A DNA stretch of 64,000 bases from positions 221,646,491 through 221,710,490 of the forward strand of contig OY744519.1 in assembly GCA_963556195.1 (NCBI GenBank). The letters run 5' to 3'. Below the pieces are notes generated by a model, which saw nothing but the letters and a program-made list of their open reading frames with translations, ran no database searches and had not been told where the DNA came from. Origin of the DNA: Sepiola atlantica. Lineage: Eukaryota > Mollusca > Cephalopoda > Sepiida > Sepiolidae. This document shows positions 1 through 12,261 of this stretch, in pieces. Made by a program: the position numbers and the translations under genes. Position 1 is the first letter of the stretch. Each line of letters opens with the position of its first letter.

Positions 1-420
1 GAGATGAAGGGCAAATATATAATTGCTATGTGGACGTACACAATAATGTCCCAACATGATCGTTAAAGAACATGTATTGCGAGGGCTAAGGAATAGAGAG
101 ATATGTATCAACAGTATATAAATAAGTGCGACTTACATTTTGTTGATGATGTTCTGGGAGCCTACGACTTCCACAAGTCTGGAGATTACTGCGGCCAGAG
201 TTAGTAAAAGGCATGCCACAATGGCAGCCTGTCGGACCACACCTTATGACTTGGGGTTCCAACACAGAAAAGAACTGAATCCGGTTTTTATATTGCCCAT
301 ATTCAGCAAACCAACAGATATCACTTCTATTAGTGTGTAGATATAATAGCCTCTCTCTATAAATTCTTCGTCGTTATGCATTTCTTTAAATACAAGCTAT
401 CTTTCTATTTTTCTTTTCAG

Positions 421-510
421 AAATGACCAGTGACAACGATAGCGCCCTTAATATTACTAACGATACTGCTACTACAACATTTCCTGCTACCGGAAGCAGT
501 ACGTTTGACC
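421..510 (+). CDS. Internal exon of a putative membrane protein gene
   Basis: A pyrimidine-rich stretch ending in TTTTCTTTTCAG precedes this 90-bp exon and a strong donor GTAAGTGAG follows it. The frame starting with two leftover bases is open and gives a Ser/Thr/Asn-rich segment (about 30 residues, with N-D-S and N-I-T glycosylation-like motifs). It ends with one base of the next codon, so both ends are phase 1. Joined to the exon at 17325 the frame stays open and the split codon becomes Pro. This looks like the extracellular stalk next to a membrane helix. Upstream exons would lie outside the window. No transcript evidence is available; the exon call rests on splice signals and phase. Confidence 0.5.
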
Positions 511-1006
511 GTAAGTGAGATACGGTGTTAATTTAATTCAAGCAAATATATAATGCACATTTATGATGAGCAAAAGATGCGATGCGAACGAACGTATACA
601 CTTACTAGCTTGTATATGTTACTCTATGGCCTTCATAGTGGCATGACATTCCCGTTGTTCGAGGTGGTCCGACCACGTGTGGATAAAATTAACAGAATCA
701 ACAAACAAAAGGGAAGAAAGTAAAACATCATTATTATATCGGAAATTATATTGGAAAGAAACCGAAAGAATAATAAAGCTCACACAAGAGTAGTATTTAG
801 TGAAATCAACAATTAGAGTAAAACATATATATTAAACAAAACAATTTATTTTAATAAAACATTTTGTAGAGCTATCAGTTACAGAGAATAGTTGAGTTCA
901 TTTTTAAGGAGTGAAAAGTTCCGTTTGTTACACGAGTGAAATGTTCGGTTTGTTTAAGTTCGTATGCGTATGAATGCGTATATGCGAGTGTGTTTGATGT
1001 AAAGTT

Positions 1007-1122
1007 ATGTATTTTTGTGGCAATTGTAATGTGTGCGCGCTTGAAAGAATAGTTCGTTAGAAAGAATAGTATTTTTGTGGCAATTGTAACGTGTATGTGT
1101 GCTTGAAAGTATAGTTCGTTAT
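1007..1122. repeat. Two-copy tandem repeat of about 60 bp
   Basis: The sequence from TATTTTTGTGGCAATTGTAA through GAAAGAATAGTTCGTTA occurs twice head to tail with small changes. No coding potential is seen. Confidence 0.7.
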
Positions 1123-1277
1123 TCGTGGTAAGAATTAAAAGAGATTACCTACTTTTTTACTTTTGCCTCATCCACCTCCTCTGTCGAGCCGGTGGGGGGC
1201 GACGACGATCTCTTGTGTGTGCGTTCGACCAAAAAAACGGAAGAGAGAAAGAGGAAAAAGAGAGTGTGTGATTTGTT

Positions 1278-1403
1278 GTGCTTTTTTATAGGGAGACATA
1301 CACCATCCATGATGACCATTCAATACCCACAGCTACCTATCTGGAAAACGCAGCTGTTAAACCTGGCATTGTCATATATAACAAGAGAGAGAGAGAGAGA
1401 GAG
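1278..1403 (+). pseudogene. LINE endonuclease-domain fragment running into (GA)n
   Basis: GAGACATACACCATCCATGA to GTCATATATAAC matches the copy at 3031-3120 and the reverse copy near 43.5 kb. The frame reads E-T-Y-T-I-H and then V-K-P-G-I-V-I, corresponding to the (K/R)PDIVI motif of a restriction-like endonuclease domain, with Asp changed to Gly. The sequence then becomes (GA)n exactly where the other copy has a GAAAGAGAGTGG stretch. Only this short piece is kept. Confidence 0.65.
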
Positions 1404-1420
1404 ATGGTGATGATGACGAC

Positions 1421-1503
<83 letters not shown>

Positions 1504-1680
1504 TGATGACGATGCTGCTGCTGCTGCTGCTGATGATGATGATGACAGTGCTGCTGCTGCTGCTGATGATGATGATGACAGTGCTGCTGATGGCGATGAT
1601 GGTGATGATGATGATTATTATTAAGATGACTATGATGATGATGATATCATCATCATCATTATCATCGTTATGATCCTCCA
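1384..1680. repeat. (GA)n followed by compound GAT/GAC/GCT trinucleotide array
   Basis: About ten GA units lead into GATGAT, GACGAT, GCTGCT and ATCATC blocks. Long Met/Thr/Leu and Ile/Val reading frames here are artefacts of the trinucleotide repeat. Confidence 0.95.
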
Positions 1681-1965
1681 CATCATCATCATTTTGAGAT
1701 ATTTTCATTTTCGTTTTGCTCTAGTTAAATGTTACTCATGATGATGATTATCATCATCATCACGATCATCCTCCTCATCATTATAATTTTAGATACATTC
1801 AATTTCGTTTTGCTCTAGTTAAATGTTACTCATGTCCATGATGATCATGATGATTATGATCCTCATCCTCCTCCTCCTTCTCCTCCTCATCATCATCATC
1901 ACAATTATTATAATTTTTTGACATTTTCGATTTCGTTTTGCTCTAGTTAAATGTTACTCATGATC
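1681..1965. repeat. Three-copy tandem repeat with ATC-rich spacers
   Basis: CGTTTTGCTCTAGTTAAATG followed by TTACTCATG occurs three times (near 1713, 1808, 1937), each joined by variable ATG/ATC/TCC microsatellite. The unit is about 95-130 bp. Confidence 0.8.
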
Positions 1966-2899
1966 AGCTTTCATTTATGATTCACTGATATTGACTTTTC
2001 TGCGAGATGATCTTGTTCACTCTTGCTGCACTATTATTAGATATTGTAAACAAGTAACCGAAACTTTTGCATAATTCATCGCACGTAGAAAACAATTAAG
2101 TAGAAAACATTCGTAAAAGAAGTCGTTTGAATTCAACAGAGCGTGGTGGTTTTCAAGTAACACAAAACACTTCTAAGTGCATGGTTCTTCACACACATTA
2201 TTGTGAACACCTCTTTATATTATTATTAATGGTGATGATAGCACTCAGCTACAATATTCGCAAGTATAACGCTTTCTTTCAACGTCGTCGGTTTCAAATC
2301 TTCCTTCAACGACTGTTACTTTCAAGTCAACCCACAACCGTCTCTGCTTTCAAGGTCTCGTTCAGAGTGAGCCGGTGGAAATAACCATAGTCGATTCTAT
2401 GTCCTTACATCGGAGTAGGGGAGATAGGTTCTATAAGATTGACAGGTATCTCAATCTTATTAATTCACATACGGCATGTGCAAAAAAACAAGCCCCGCTT
2501 CAAAAACACTAAGAAAAAAGCAATTCTATTTTCATCCAAAAAGAGTCTCCCAGCGGGGTATCTGACAAAAAAGTGTAAGTCGAGGTCACATGATCTATTT
2601 AAAAATTCGTCCGCTTGCAAAAATATTTCTGCCGTCCAAAAGCAAATTCACTATTCGATCCGATCGCCAGGTATAGAAGGATCAGAATTTCAACATTGCC
2701 GACGCAGAGGGATACGGCCGTTCTGCCAAAAAGAAGGCAATATTACGCTCAGTTCATCTGCCCTTCAAGACTAATGGAAGCGAATGACTATCTTCAACTC
2801 ACACAGAATTTCACCCATTTTTACACATTGACAAAATCAGCACAATCACAATGCCTACTGAAATCAAACACACATCCTGTCATACGTATACACACTGGC

Positions 2900-3480
2900 A
2901 AAGGCAGTACACACACAATGCCTACTCAAGTCACACGCATAAGTACCTCCACTGGACCATCTGTAAGAAACTGAATATCAGGTGTAGCAGCAGGTCCTGG
3001 GAACATCTGCCTAAGAGATAACTGTGAGGAATGAGACATACACCATCCATTATGACCATGAAATCCCCACATCTACCTATCTGGAAAACGCAGCTGTCAA
3101 ACCTGACATTGTCATATGGAACATGGGAAAGAGAGTGGCAACTTTGGTTGAAGTCAGTGTCGATAATGGTGGGGCTAAACAAAGCTGAAAGGGAGAAAAT
3201 AACAAAATATCAAGGTCTACCGTATGATATGAAAAGAAACTGGAACCTCAAAGAGATCTCCATCGTTACAGTTATCATAGGATCAACTGGACTCATGAAG
3301 AAGAACTTTGGCAAGTATACCTGGTGAACCAAGAACAAGAGAAATTTAAACAACTGCACTCAATGGAACAGTCAGAATCCTTAAAAGAGTTCTCGGTTGG
3401 AGTCTGTAACTAGCGGGTGATCGTATGGCATTTGGAAGACTGCCCTGCCACCAGCAAATGAATAAAATGAAAAGAAACAT
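2900..3480 (+). pseudogene. C-terminal end of an endonuclease-tailed LINE (R2/R4/NeSL-like)
   Basis: From about 2930 one frame reads H-T-H-K-Y-L-H-W-T-I-C-K-K-L, matching the reverse copy near 43.6 kb; after a frame change it reads Y-T-I-H-Y-D-H-E-I-P, then K-P-D-I-V-I-W and L-V-E-V-S-V. The PD...E spacing and following K-Y-Q-G and V-I-I-G motifs are those of the C-terminal restriction-like endonuclease domain of site-selective-type LINEs. Several frameshifts and stops make it dead. The tail (ACCAAGAACAAGAGAAATTT and on) also aligns with the copy at 43.2-43.3 kb. Clade assignment is tentative. Confidence 0.65.
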
Positions 3481-4039
3481 AAAACCGATATATAGACAGA
3501 CAATCGTGGCTTTTTCCACATTGCGAACACAAGAACTGTTAACTTTTGTAAACAAACAATTTATTCACTCAAAATATCGTTCAAACCACTATCATTTTAT
3601 CAACATATAACATGCATTGTTTCTTACCTATGTTTTGCTATCTGTCATTCCCACCACTCTTCTGGTGAATTTATCACTACTATTCATAACATGCAGGTTT
3701 GTCTATTTTCCTCAATCGCCACACTTATAACATGTGGGTCGTGGTACCTATATCTTATCTACGCCAGGATCCACACTACACATTCAACTCATCTATCGAG
3801 GTTGAAAAAGCCGCGATATTTTACATGCTTATTTCGCCATTTAAAATCTATAAACCTGTCGATTCTAAATGAATTGAGTAATTGTCTTTGTTTTCCCGTT
3901 GCCATATCACTAATGATGGTGCTGGATGTAAACATTTTAACTGGTAGTCTAAGGACCCGAACCTTGGAGTAACTCCCCAAAAGACTGCCCTCTCAACAGT
4001 TGCATAATGCCGGGGCTGTTGTACTGCCATTTGGTGAAT

Positions 4040-5635
4040 GGAGTCTGTATCTTGCAGAAGTTTCCGGTGGGGCCTCTCGATGCCATATTACTGGGAACTG
4101 CTCCTAGTTTCTTTCATCAATGGTCTTCAGAGAAAATTCCTCTTCTTCACTCATTCTCTCTATGCTCGTAACCCCTCTGCTAACCTTTTCCACAAATCTT
4201 CCAACCTCAACATAACAAGTCACAAAACACAACATAAGCGTAAATCTTTTTTCCCTAGTAGTTGGAAAATACCTCTGTGGTACCAGTCTTCAAGAATTCT
4301 GGAGATAGAACTGATCCTCTAAACTACCGCCCAATCAGTCTACTCCCGATCTTTGCTAAAATCTTTGAATCATTAATCAATCTAGCGATAGTCCGGCACC
4401 TAGTTAATGCTAAACTTCTTTTTGATCATCAATACGGATTTAGACAAACACGATCTACCGAAGATATCCTAACGGTCATCACTGAACGCAGAAATCATAC
4501 ACTGGGCAATGCAGGTTAAGCTAGGGCGATAGCGTACGATGTATTCAAGGCCTTTGACAAGGTCTGAATCAAATCTTTCCTAACAAAAAGAAAGATCCAG
4601 GTTGTCCTTGATGGCCGTTCATCTAAGCAACATGATATAAATTCTGGTGTACCCCAGAGATCCATTTTTGGACCTCTGCTGTTCCTTATTTTCATAAATG
4701 ACCTCCCTGATGTCATTGAGACTGAGATAGGAATTTTTGCTGACGACACCACACTCTATCTACTCTCGTCATGTGGGGAAAACTGACGCGCACATATCTG
4801 AGGCAATGGCTGAATCCTTAGAAAATGACCTTCAGTCTGTAGTAGATTTGGGTAAAAAATGGATGGTAACTTTTAATGCCGCAAAGACAAAGCTCATTTC
4901 CTTCAATAACTACAAGAAACCTCTCCAACCACCGATTGTCATGGCAAATATCACCCTGCTTGAGAGTTCGTCATTCAAACTCCTCGGCCTAAATTTCACA
5001 GATAACATGAATTGCAATAAATACATTGAAGACATTGCTAGGACTGCTGCAAAGTAAATTTCTCACACCTAACATTATCCTATATCTCTACAAAGCCACC
5101 ATCCGCCCATGCATGGAGCATTGTTGCCACATCTCGGCTGCTGCATTATCCGCTAGTCTCTCCTTCTTAGACAAGGTCCAAAAAAGAGTCGCCAACTTGA
5201 TAGGTCACTCACTATTCACCAAACCCCAGCCCCTGTTTTATCGCTGCAATGTTGCATCCTTGTGTTTGTTTTACAAATACTTCAATGGATTGTGCTCCGA
5301 TGACCTCACTGTTCTGGTGCCCCCACGACGTAGATTCACTAGACTAACCTGACAATCTGCCTAATCCCATCCATACACTGTGGAGATCCCCAGATGGCGA
5401 AGAGCTTTTTACTCTAAAAGCTTCTTTCCTCGACTGGACTTCCCTCCCTTCCCTCCCTGATCCCTGTTTTCCTGACGTTACTGACACGCAGAAATTTAAA
5501 ACTAATGTAAACAGACATTTCCTAATTTAGGTTGACCCCCGCCAAAACTTTCACTCTTTTTCCCAGTAGCCCCTTACGTGTACAGTGGCGGCCTGCCTTG
5601 TTTGGGGTGGACTATGTAAATAAAAACAGAACCCC
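4040..5635 (+). pseudogene. CR1/Jockey-type LINE: reverse transcriptase and 3' UTR, degenerate
   Basis: Reading across several stops and frame changes gives the ordered reverse-transcriptase blocks: L-N-Y-R-P-I-S-L-L-P (about 4320), H-Q-Y-G-F-R-Q-T-R-S-T-E (4430), A-F-D-K-V (4545), G-V-P-Q-R-S-I-F-G-P-L-L (4640), F-A-D-D-T-T-L-Y (4735; catalytic FADD kept), F-N-A-A-K-T-K (4870), I-R-P-C-M-E-H-C (5100) and L-D-K-V-Q-K-R-V (5170). The G in the usual PQGS is Arg here. A 3' UTR follows (CAGTAGCCCCTTACGTGTAC, 5570) that recurs at 38.33 kb (reverse) and 63.78 kb. Stops at about 4519 and 4564 and further shifts show it is inactive. No upstream endonuclease domain is joined to it. Confidence 0.85.
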
Positions 5636-7040
5636 AAATTCCAAAGTAAACCCCGCTAATATCAGGAGTATATGTTCCAATCTTCCAGAGGTTGAAATCC
5701 ATTTATAGGAGACGAAACCAGATTTCTTGTTCCTCTGTGAAACTGGCATTGGCCCGTCTGTTTCTGTAGATGATTTCATGATTAACGGTTACTCGAACAT
5801 GACATCAAAACCTGATCCTCAAGATCTTCATTGACATGAGATTTTTACCTATATTAAGGACGACTTTCCATGTGTCAGGGACATCTCTAAAGAAGACTCT
5901 GAATTGCTCTATATGTGTTTCCCAGTAGCACTAACTTACTCACAACACTCCATTTATATTTGCTCTTTATCGTCCCCAAAATTACGGAGTTTCTGTCTTT
6001 GATAGTATATCTGAGAGAATTGACCATGTCCTGTCTGTTCATCCTTCTGCCAACGTTCATATCTCTGGAGATTTTACTGTTTAATGGTCAGTCCACTCAA
6101 ACAAGGGATTAAGGGAGTTAGGGTTAGGGTTAAGCTTTGCCACGATTTCCTCCTTGCTTATGATCTAATTTTTACATTCAACATTAATTAATAAATATTC
6201 TGCGAATTTCAGTTTCTTTGGAGTATTTTAAAGGATTTTTAGGGCACACAATATGGCCACAAACCCCTTGGAAAATGAAAATATTTCGGATTTGCATTAA
6301 ATTTGATCCATACTCATTTAGAGTCAAATTAAGCAAGATTCCCTGAATTTTAATTTCTTCTTAAGTCCTCCTTTAGCTTAAACCTTAAATTTTAGACATT
6401 TTCTAACATCAAAATAATGTTATGAGTTTTGATCAAAAGTTTTAGTAGCATTATATCTTGATTTTAATCTTCGTAAAATGACATAAGTGATTCTAAACTC
6501 TTCAGTTAATTTTACCCGTCCTGAGACAGGTATTTTTCTAGTGTGGTATTATATAAAATGGAAGAGCACAGATTGTTGACAAACCTTCTCGCGTATCCGA
6601 TACTGAATGACATTTTGCAAGTCTTTTTCTGACAACTTGCCCTGAACTGTGCTCATCCACTGCTCTGTCTCCGCTGGGACATTCCAATCACTCAGTTGTC
6701 TCAATGAAGATCAAAACATGATCATCAAGACCCCTGATGCCCCTCTCCATCGCACAGTGTATCGATACTCGAGGGCTGACTAGGACAGCCTCAGATCGTT
6801 CATATCACAAATTCCTCTGCATTCCATGTTTGACAAGAATGTATCTTGTATCGTGTCCTATTTAACTGATTACTTAATCGTTGGTATAGAGAGTTTAATA
6901 CCCCTTTAAAAAATTCAACAAAAACCAAACTACTAGCCGTGGTACACCCCAGAATGTGCCGCCGCCATTGCTCACAGACATTTCAATTGTTTTCGTGAGT
7001 TGCTGATGATTTGAATGGACTCTAACGGCCTTTTCTAAAT
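5636..7040 (+). pseudogene. 5' half of a LINE: endonuclease (EEP) region, degenerate
   Basis: Directly after the LINE 3' end a second partial copy starts. Frames read N-I-R-S-I-C-S-N-L-P-E-V-E, then L-F-L-C-E-T-G-I-G, then Y-R-P-Q-N-Y-G-V-S-V-F-D and H-I-S-G-D-F-T-V at about 6050, the last being the SGDFN box of an apurinic-type endonuclease. Similarity is lost from about 6115 to 6590, which is AT-rich and carries a short TTAGGG-like motif at 6117. It resumes with a linker ending in P-W-Y-T-P-E-C-A-A-A-I-A-H near 6940. No RT follows. It is probably from the same family as the copy just upstream. Confidence 0.65.
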
Positions 7041-7049
7041 GTCAATGAA

Positions 7050-7943
7050 ATAGATTTTAAATAAATAAATAAATATATATTTTAGCTCTCACATTAATGC
7101 GATCGAATACTTTATTGATTTCTTTTAAACAGACCCTGACGCTATATATATACTAGCAAAACCTACCCGCCCTCCGGGCAGAACCTAATTGGGATGGGAG
7201 GCCATTAATTAAATATATACTCAGAGAATTCCAAAGTTTTAACTACAAACTTTCGTAAATGTGTAGATTAACACACTCAATTAAATTACACCCTCCTAAA
7301 AAACGGTCATTCTAAATTATTAGGGAAGTTAACTAATATATTTTTAATTCTAATCCTAATTTCGACTGGCAAGTTTGTAAAACCAAATCGCCCTCAAACA
7401 ATAACGTACAGAATTCATCTCCAATGGCAAAAAATGGTTAACTGCTATAAAACCCTAGAATGGTCCGAAAATGGAGGATGATTTTACGTTAAATTTAATT
7501 ACGAAACTTATCTCTCATTCTAAATTCTAAAATATTTTTTGTTGTTTCTCTTTCCGTCAGTTTTTTTAGGGTATTCACACGTAATCGCCTAAAAAAGTAG
7601 AATCTCCTTTTTTCGGGAGATGGGTGTTCATCTACAATAATATCCAAACTTTTAATATTTTCATTTATACCATAAAATAAATTGTTTCCATTTTCCATTT
7701 TCACGGGAAAAGTAAACACAACTAAAATCAATTGCTTACAATTAAAATAAAGAAGAGACATATAGTTAAAAAAAAATGTATAATATTTATAAAAATGTCT
7801 TAATTTGCAGATTAATACCCTCCAATACCCCCCCCCCCCTCCGAAAAAATGACATTCTACTTTTTTAGGTGATTGCGTGTTTATACCGTGGAAAATGGGG
7901 ACAAAGCAAAAAACAAAAATTTTAGAATTTAGTGAGGGATAAG

Positions 7944-7985
<42 letters not shown>

Positions 7986-8460
7986 ATCGTACTACGTTCC
8001 CAATTTCCGGATGATTCTATCTTTTTAGGGAACTTACCAAAAGTGTTTATTACTAAACTTAATTCCGAGTAGCAAGGTCATAAAACGACATGTAATCGCC
8101 TAAAAAGTAGCTACCCTTCCCTAAAACACGCAGCGGATTCAACTCCCATAGAAAAAAGGATTTTAGTAAACTTCCTTAAAACTGGGTCCAAAATAATACT
8201 TTTTTCCTTTTCAATTTTTCGTGAAGTTTTTCAAGGTGTTCGCACGTGATCGCCTAAAACAGGTAGAATACGTTTGGCGTGGATTGGGGGTAATTTTGCT
8301 GAGGATGTTAATCTACAATAAGAATCCATATTTTTTCGTAATTAGGACAGATCACAGTGCTACTAAACTATTGTTTGAATTTGTCAATAGGGATAAGATC
8401 TTTGTAAACATTAAAGTATAAGTTGTGGTTAAACTTTACAATTTACAACTAATAAAAAAA
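7050..8460. repeat. Decayed repeat region with a recurring ATCGCCTAAAA motif
   Basis: After a block TACTAGCAAAACCTACCCGC (7152), whose GC-rich end recurs elsewhere in the window, the motif ATCGCCTAAAA followed by GTAGAAT-like sequence occurs near 7580, 8090 and 8250, and reversed near 7850. A (TA)n run occupies 7944-7983 and poly-C lies near 7832. Long frames here are not gene-like. Confidence 0.5.
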
Positions 8461-8469
8461 TATTTATTT

Positions 8470-9320
8470 AGTTTTCAGGGAAAATGTAGAAAGCTGGCTC
8501 AAATGTGTACACCAGTTGAGGAAAACGGTGGCTTCTGGAAGGAAGACATCAAGAAAGCCTTTCCGGCTTTGAAAAGTGTGCACTTGGATGAGGGGGAGGC
8601 ACACAGGTTGCCCCGATGCGAATGCTCCTTTTATCACGAGTGTCGACGGGCCTTGAAGTTCCTCTTACGGGTAAAGGAACGCCTCTCTGACACCCAGCTG
8701 TTGTCTCGTAAGGCATTGTATCAGGTCTTAGTGAGGGGATCTGTTCGAGATGAGAAGATTGAGGGACTCGGTTTGTCAAGGGGGGAGCTACGCTCAATCT
8801 GACCTTGGGCGCCTAATCTAAAGGTCTTCGATAATGACGAGGCATATCTGGCCTGGCTGATTATTAGAAATGCTATCTGGGTCGGCAAAAACTTCATACA
8901 GCTGGCATTAGGGATTCGCTTATTTGTTGTCGTTGCGGTGGCGAAGACGAGACTGTTAGTCACGTCTTTGTTTATTGCCGCATCGTCGTGCCACTCATTA
9001 AGTTAGTTGCAGGCTTCATGGTTCGCGTACTGAATGTAACGTCTTTCGACCTGGAACCGATTAATATATGTAGCAATTGGGCTCCGACAAATGATAGAAA
9101 AAAACGTTTTGTATTCTATAGCTTACTAGCATTGTTGAGAAGTGTGATATGGCAGACATGTATGAAAGATGTGTACGACGGTGAGACCTTCGCTGCTCTC
9201 GACCTTATTCGAATTTTCAAGTGTCGTCTGAAGATTCGCATTAAGGCCGAGAAGGCGAAACTCCCTTCGGCAGATTTTGGTGAAAGATGGGTGACAGTTG
9301 CACGCTGGGTCGAGTGAGAG
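8470..9320 (+). pseudogene. LINE C-terminal fragment with CCHC-type zinc-binding motif
   Basis: Two frames (8480-8801 and 8988-9317) with a broken join read as one protein end. The middle contains C-C-R-C-G-G-E-D-E-T-V-S-H-V-F-V-Y-C (about 8920-8980), the zinc-binding motif after the reverse transcriptase in several LINE clades. A stop at 8800 and a frameshift near 8900 break it. No polymerase motifs are present, so only the 3' portion survives. The clade (Tx1/L1-like is possible) cannot be settled by eye. Confidence 0.6.
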
Positions 9321-9324
9321 GAGC

Positions 9325-9980
9325 TAGACTAGAGTGGTATCTTGACGTGCCTTAGGCAAAGGATTTTGCGTTTCTCCAACGAACTTTGATCTTGTCCCGT
9401 TTAAGGCTAGATAAGTTGACCCATTTTTTACTATTATTTTTGTTCATAACTTAGCTAGTGCATGAATGATTTCATTAGGGTCACGTTTTACTTTCGTCGT
9501 AGCCCCCCCCGTTTTTCCCCAATTTAAGTTTTTAATTCCACACCCCTTTCCCGATTAGGTGACAGCTAGCCTGATTTTCCAGAGATGCAGGTCACCTTTC
9601 GAGATTTTCGAAAGTGGTGGTGAAAATAAAGCGTTCGGGCCTGCATCGCTTTTCGACTGATAAATCCGTATATCTGCCACAACTTAGAAATGGGGATCCT
9701 TATACTAACACTGGAATTTTTTTTTCATTGTACATAAATTCATTTTCATTTTGTATATAAAATTTTTATCACCCAAATCCCCCATCGCATATTGTATAAT
9801 TATGGGTAGGATAGTCATGGTATAAATTCTTTTGGTGTATGGTGCATTATTGTAGTGTGAATGTGGTATTTTAGAGAATGATGGTCACGAATGAAACTAG
9901 CCAAGTTAGACAAGTCAGAGTAAGTTAGTGAAGGCAGATCTTTTCCCACCCCCCTTTTTGACCTTGTGCCGCATTTCTGT
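9325..9980. other. Non-coding stretch between LINE fragment and gypsy element
   Basis: This is AT-rich sequence with short poly-C and poly-T runs. It may include the 3' UTR of the preceding LINE. No gene or clear repeat boundary is seen. Confidence 0.4.
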
Positions 9981-9999
9981 ATTCTTTATGCAGAATAAA

Positions 10000-10139
10000 T
10001 ATTGAATCCAGTAAGATAGTCGAACTCTACTTACCAGGTGCCTATTTCTTCCCTCTGTACTCTATTTTCTTAATACACTTGTTTCTACTTTATACCGAGT
10101 TCGTGTCTTCATTTCGGCCCCTTTAACAGGGCCACAATA
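10000..10139 (+). repeat. 5' LTR of gypsy copy 1, U3 lost or diverged
   Basis: From GTAAGATAGTCGAACTCTAC (10011) to GGGCCACAAT the sequence matches the 3' LTR closely. Upstream of 10011 similarity fades, whereas the 3' LTR has about 140 further bases of U3. The U3 part is therefore deleted or replaced. Confidence 0.75.
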
Positions 10140-10748
10140 ACTTGGCGACGAAGGATTCGAAGATCTACTCTCCCTCCATTTTCTAACCACCAGACAACAA
10201 CTGGCAATCTGAAATTACGTCAAATTTTTCTTACGTACCTATCTTTGAACAAACGAAAATTTTTTCGAATAAAAATAAAATCCAGCGTTAGACAAACACT
10301 GGCAAATGCACGAGAAAATTAAAGACGAACGTGGCGAAAGCTACACAAGCACCAAAGTTTCAAAACAAGCTTATCCGGCGGACAAAGAAAAAAAAATCTC
10401 GAAAATCGGATTTTTTAGGCAAGTAAATTCACGTGATTTTTTATTTGTTCTTCGTCTCTTACGAAAAAATATCAACTAAGTTATTTTTTCTAGAAGGACA
10501 CCTGTGAGTCATTATTTTACCCCTGTACTGAGTTAAGAGTTTTAACAAAGGAATATAATACAATTCTTTTTCTCTCTCGAAAGAGAAAAAAGAAAAATAC
10601 TACCGCCGAAATTAAAAACCTTCTTTTTTTTGGTCAAGCAAAAAAAGAAAAAAAAGGTTAACTTTTTCTGGTTGAAGAACTAATTACGTTAGCAGCGTAA
10701 TATAAAAGAAGAAAAAAAGCTGTATTGTATAAAGAAACAACGATAAAC

Positions 10749-11509
10749 ATGGAAGATTTCAGAACTATGATGTTTAAACTCGTTAAATTCCAAAACGAAC
10801 AACAAGCTCAAATGGAAGCTAGGTTTCAAGAAAAACTGCTTGTCCAACAAGAAAAAAGCCGACGAACAACGACGAAAAGCTGATGAAAAACAGCAAAAGT
10901 TTGAATAACTATTACTACAAACAATATCGAATAGGGGTCAAAATACCGAGAACGAATACGCATTTTCCCAAAATACTGTTTTGAGTACAAATGACAATTT
11001 TTCTTATTTTCCAGACAACGATAGAACATTCGCTTCATATTTTAGAAGGTATGAAGATCTATACAACATAGATTGCGAAAATTGGGCAGACGCTAAAAAA
11101 GTTCGATTACTCCTTCGTAAATTAGGGACCATCGAACATACAAAGTTCGTTGACTACATATTGCCCCGTAAGACCAGCGATTTAACTTTCTCGGGAGCGG
11201 TTAAGTTGTTGACGGAGTTGTTTAGCCCAAGAATTTCCCTTTTTCACAAAAGATGGAAGTGCATAAATTTAACGAGAAAAGATTGCGAGGATTACACGAC
11301 TTTCGCATCAGTAGTAAATAAACACTGTGACGATTTCAAGCTTGCCGAACTAAACGCAGATGATTTCAAATGTTTAATTATTGTGCACGGACTGATATCA
11401 GCTAAAGACGCCGAAGTAAGACGTGGAGTTCTGAATAAGCTAGAAAATGAGCCGAATATTATTTACAAAAAGTCGGAGAGGACTGCGAGAGATTTGTAAG
11501 CGTGAAGCA
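10749..11509 (+). pseudogene. Gypsy copy 1 gag
   Basis: A start at 10749 (M-E-D-F-R-T-M-M-F-K) gives a short coiled, Gln/Glu-rich N-terminus that stops at 10881. A second frame from about 10981 to 11499 continues with F-A-S-Y-F-R-R-Y-E-D-L-Y, L-L-R-K-L-G and F-S-P-R-I-S-L-F-H-K-R-W, the conserved pattern of gypsy-type retrotransposon gag. Gag would form the particle that packages element RNA. At least one stop and a frameshift separate the pieces. Confidence 0.75.
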
Positions 11510-11689
11510 AAACTCGAAAGACATAGAAGAATCGAGCATATCACACATAAGAAAGGTACGACACAAATCATATCCTAACTTTCTTTAAAATCAAGTCAAT
11601 CCAAAAAAGTGACTATTTTCACTTTTCGCCAAAAACAAATTTCCCCAAGAAAAAACAAAACAAATTACCACCTAGCCCCTCTTCGCACT

Positions 11690-12012
11690 GTGGTGCTCTT
11701 CATTGGTATATGGATTGCCCCTACTGGTTTCAAACTTGTTTAATTTGTAACAAAATCGGACACAAGAGCTCACATTGTAGAGCAAATAAAGGATTTCAAA
11801 GCTGGATAAAAATCGCAAGATCAGACGAACAGGATAGCATAAACATAAAGAAGTACATTCAAGTACAAATCCTTAACGAAAGAATAAAGTTACAATTAGA
11901 CTCCGGGTCTTATTTAACTATCATCAATCTGCAGACATGGAAAAGATTGGGTAAACCAACCATGTTAAAATCAAACAAATTAGCCAGGTCGGTGACTGGG
12001 GAAAAATAAAAT
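11690..12012 (+). pseudogene. Gypsy copy 1 zinc knuckle and aspartic protease
   Basis: C-L-I-C-N-K-I-G-H-K-S-S-H-C (about 11731-11772) is a CX2CX4HX4C nucleocapsid knuckle. It is followed by L-Q-L-D-S-G-S-Y-L-T-I (about 11890), the aspartic protease active-site loop DSG. The frame ends at 12009 and the rest of the protease region is shifted. The same arrangement is found in copy 2. Confidence 0.8.
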
Positions 12013-12261
12013 TCGAAGGTGAGATTATAACTAACGTTAAGTTTAACGGAAAAAACAAACAATTAAAAATGTTCGTGTTAAGAAACACTTGCAATTTATT
12101 TGGGACAGAGTGGATGAGCCATTTTAATCTATGGGATTTACCCATTAACGCTTTTTGCCAAAAAATAGAAAGCCTGACAACCGAAGCAGATGAATTACAA
12201 GAAGATTTGAAAAAAACCTTCCCAGAAGTTTTTTTCAAATGGACTGGGTCGATGCAAAAAG

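Noticed and set aside
1278..1708. Met-rich and Ile/Val-rich open frames
   Set aside because: They are translations of GAT/ATC trinucleotide repeats on both strands.
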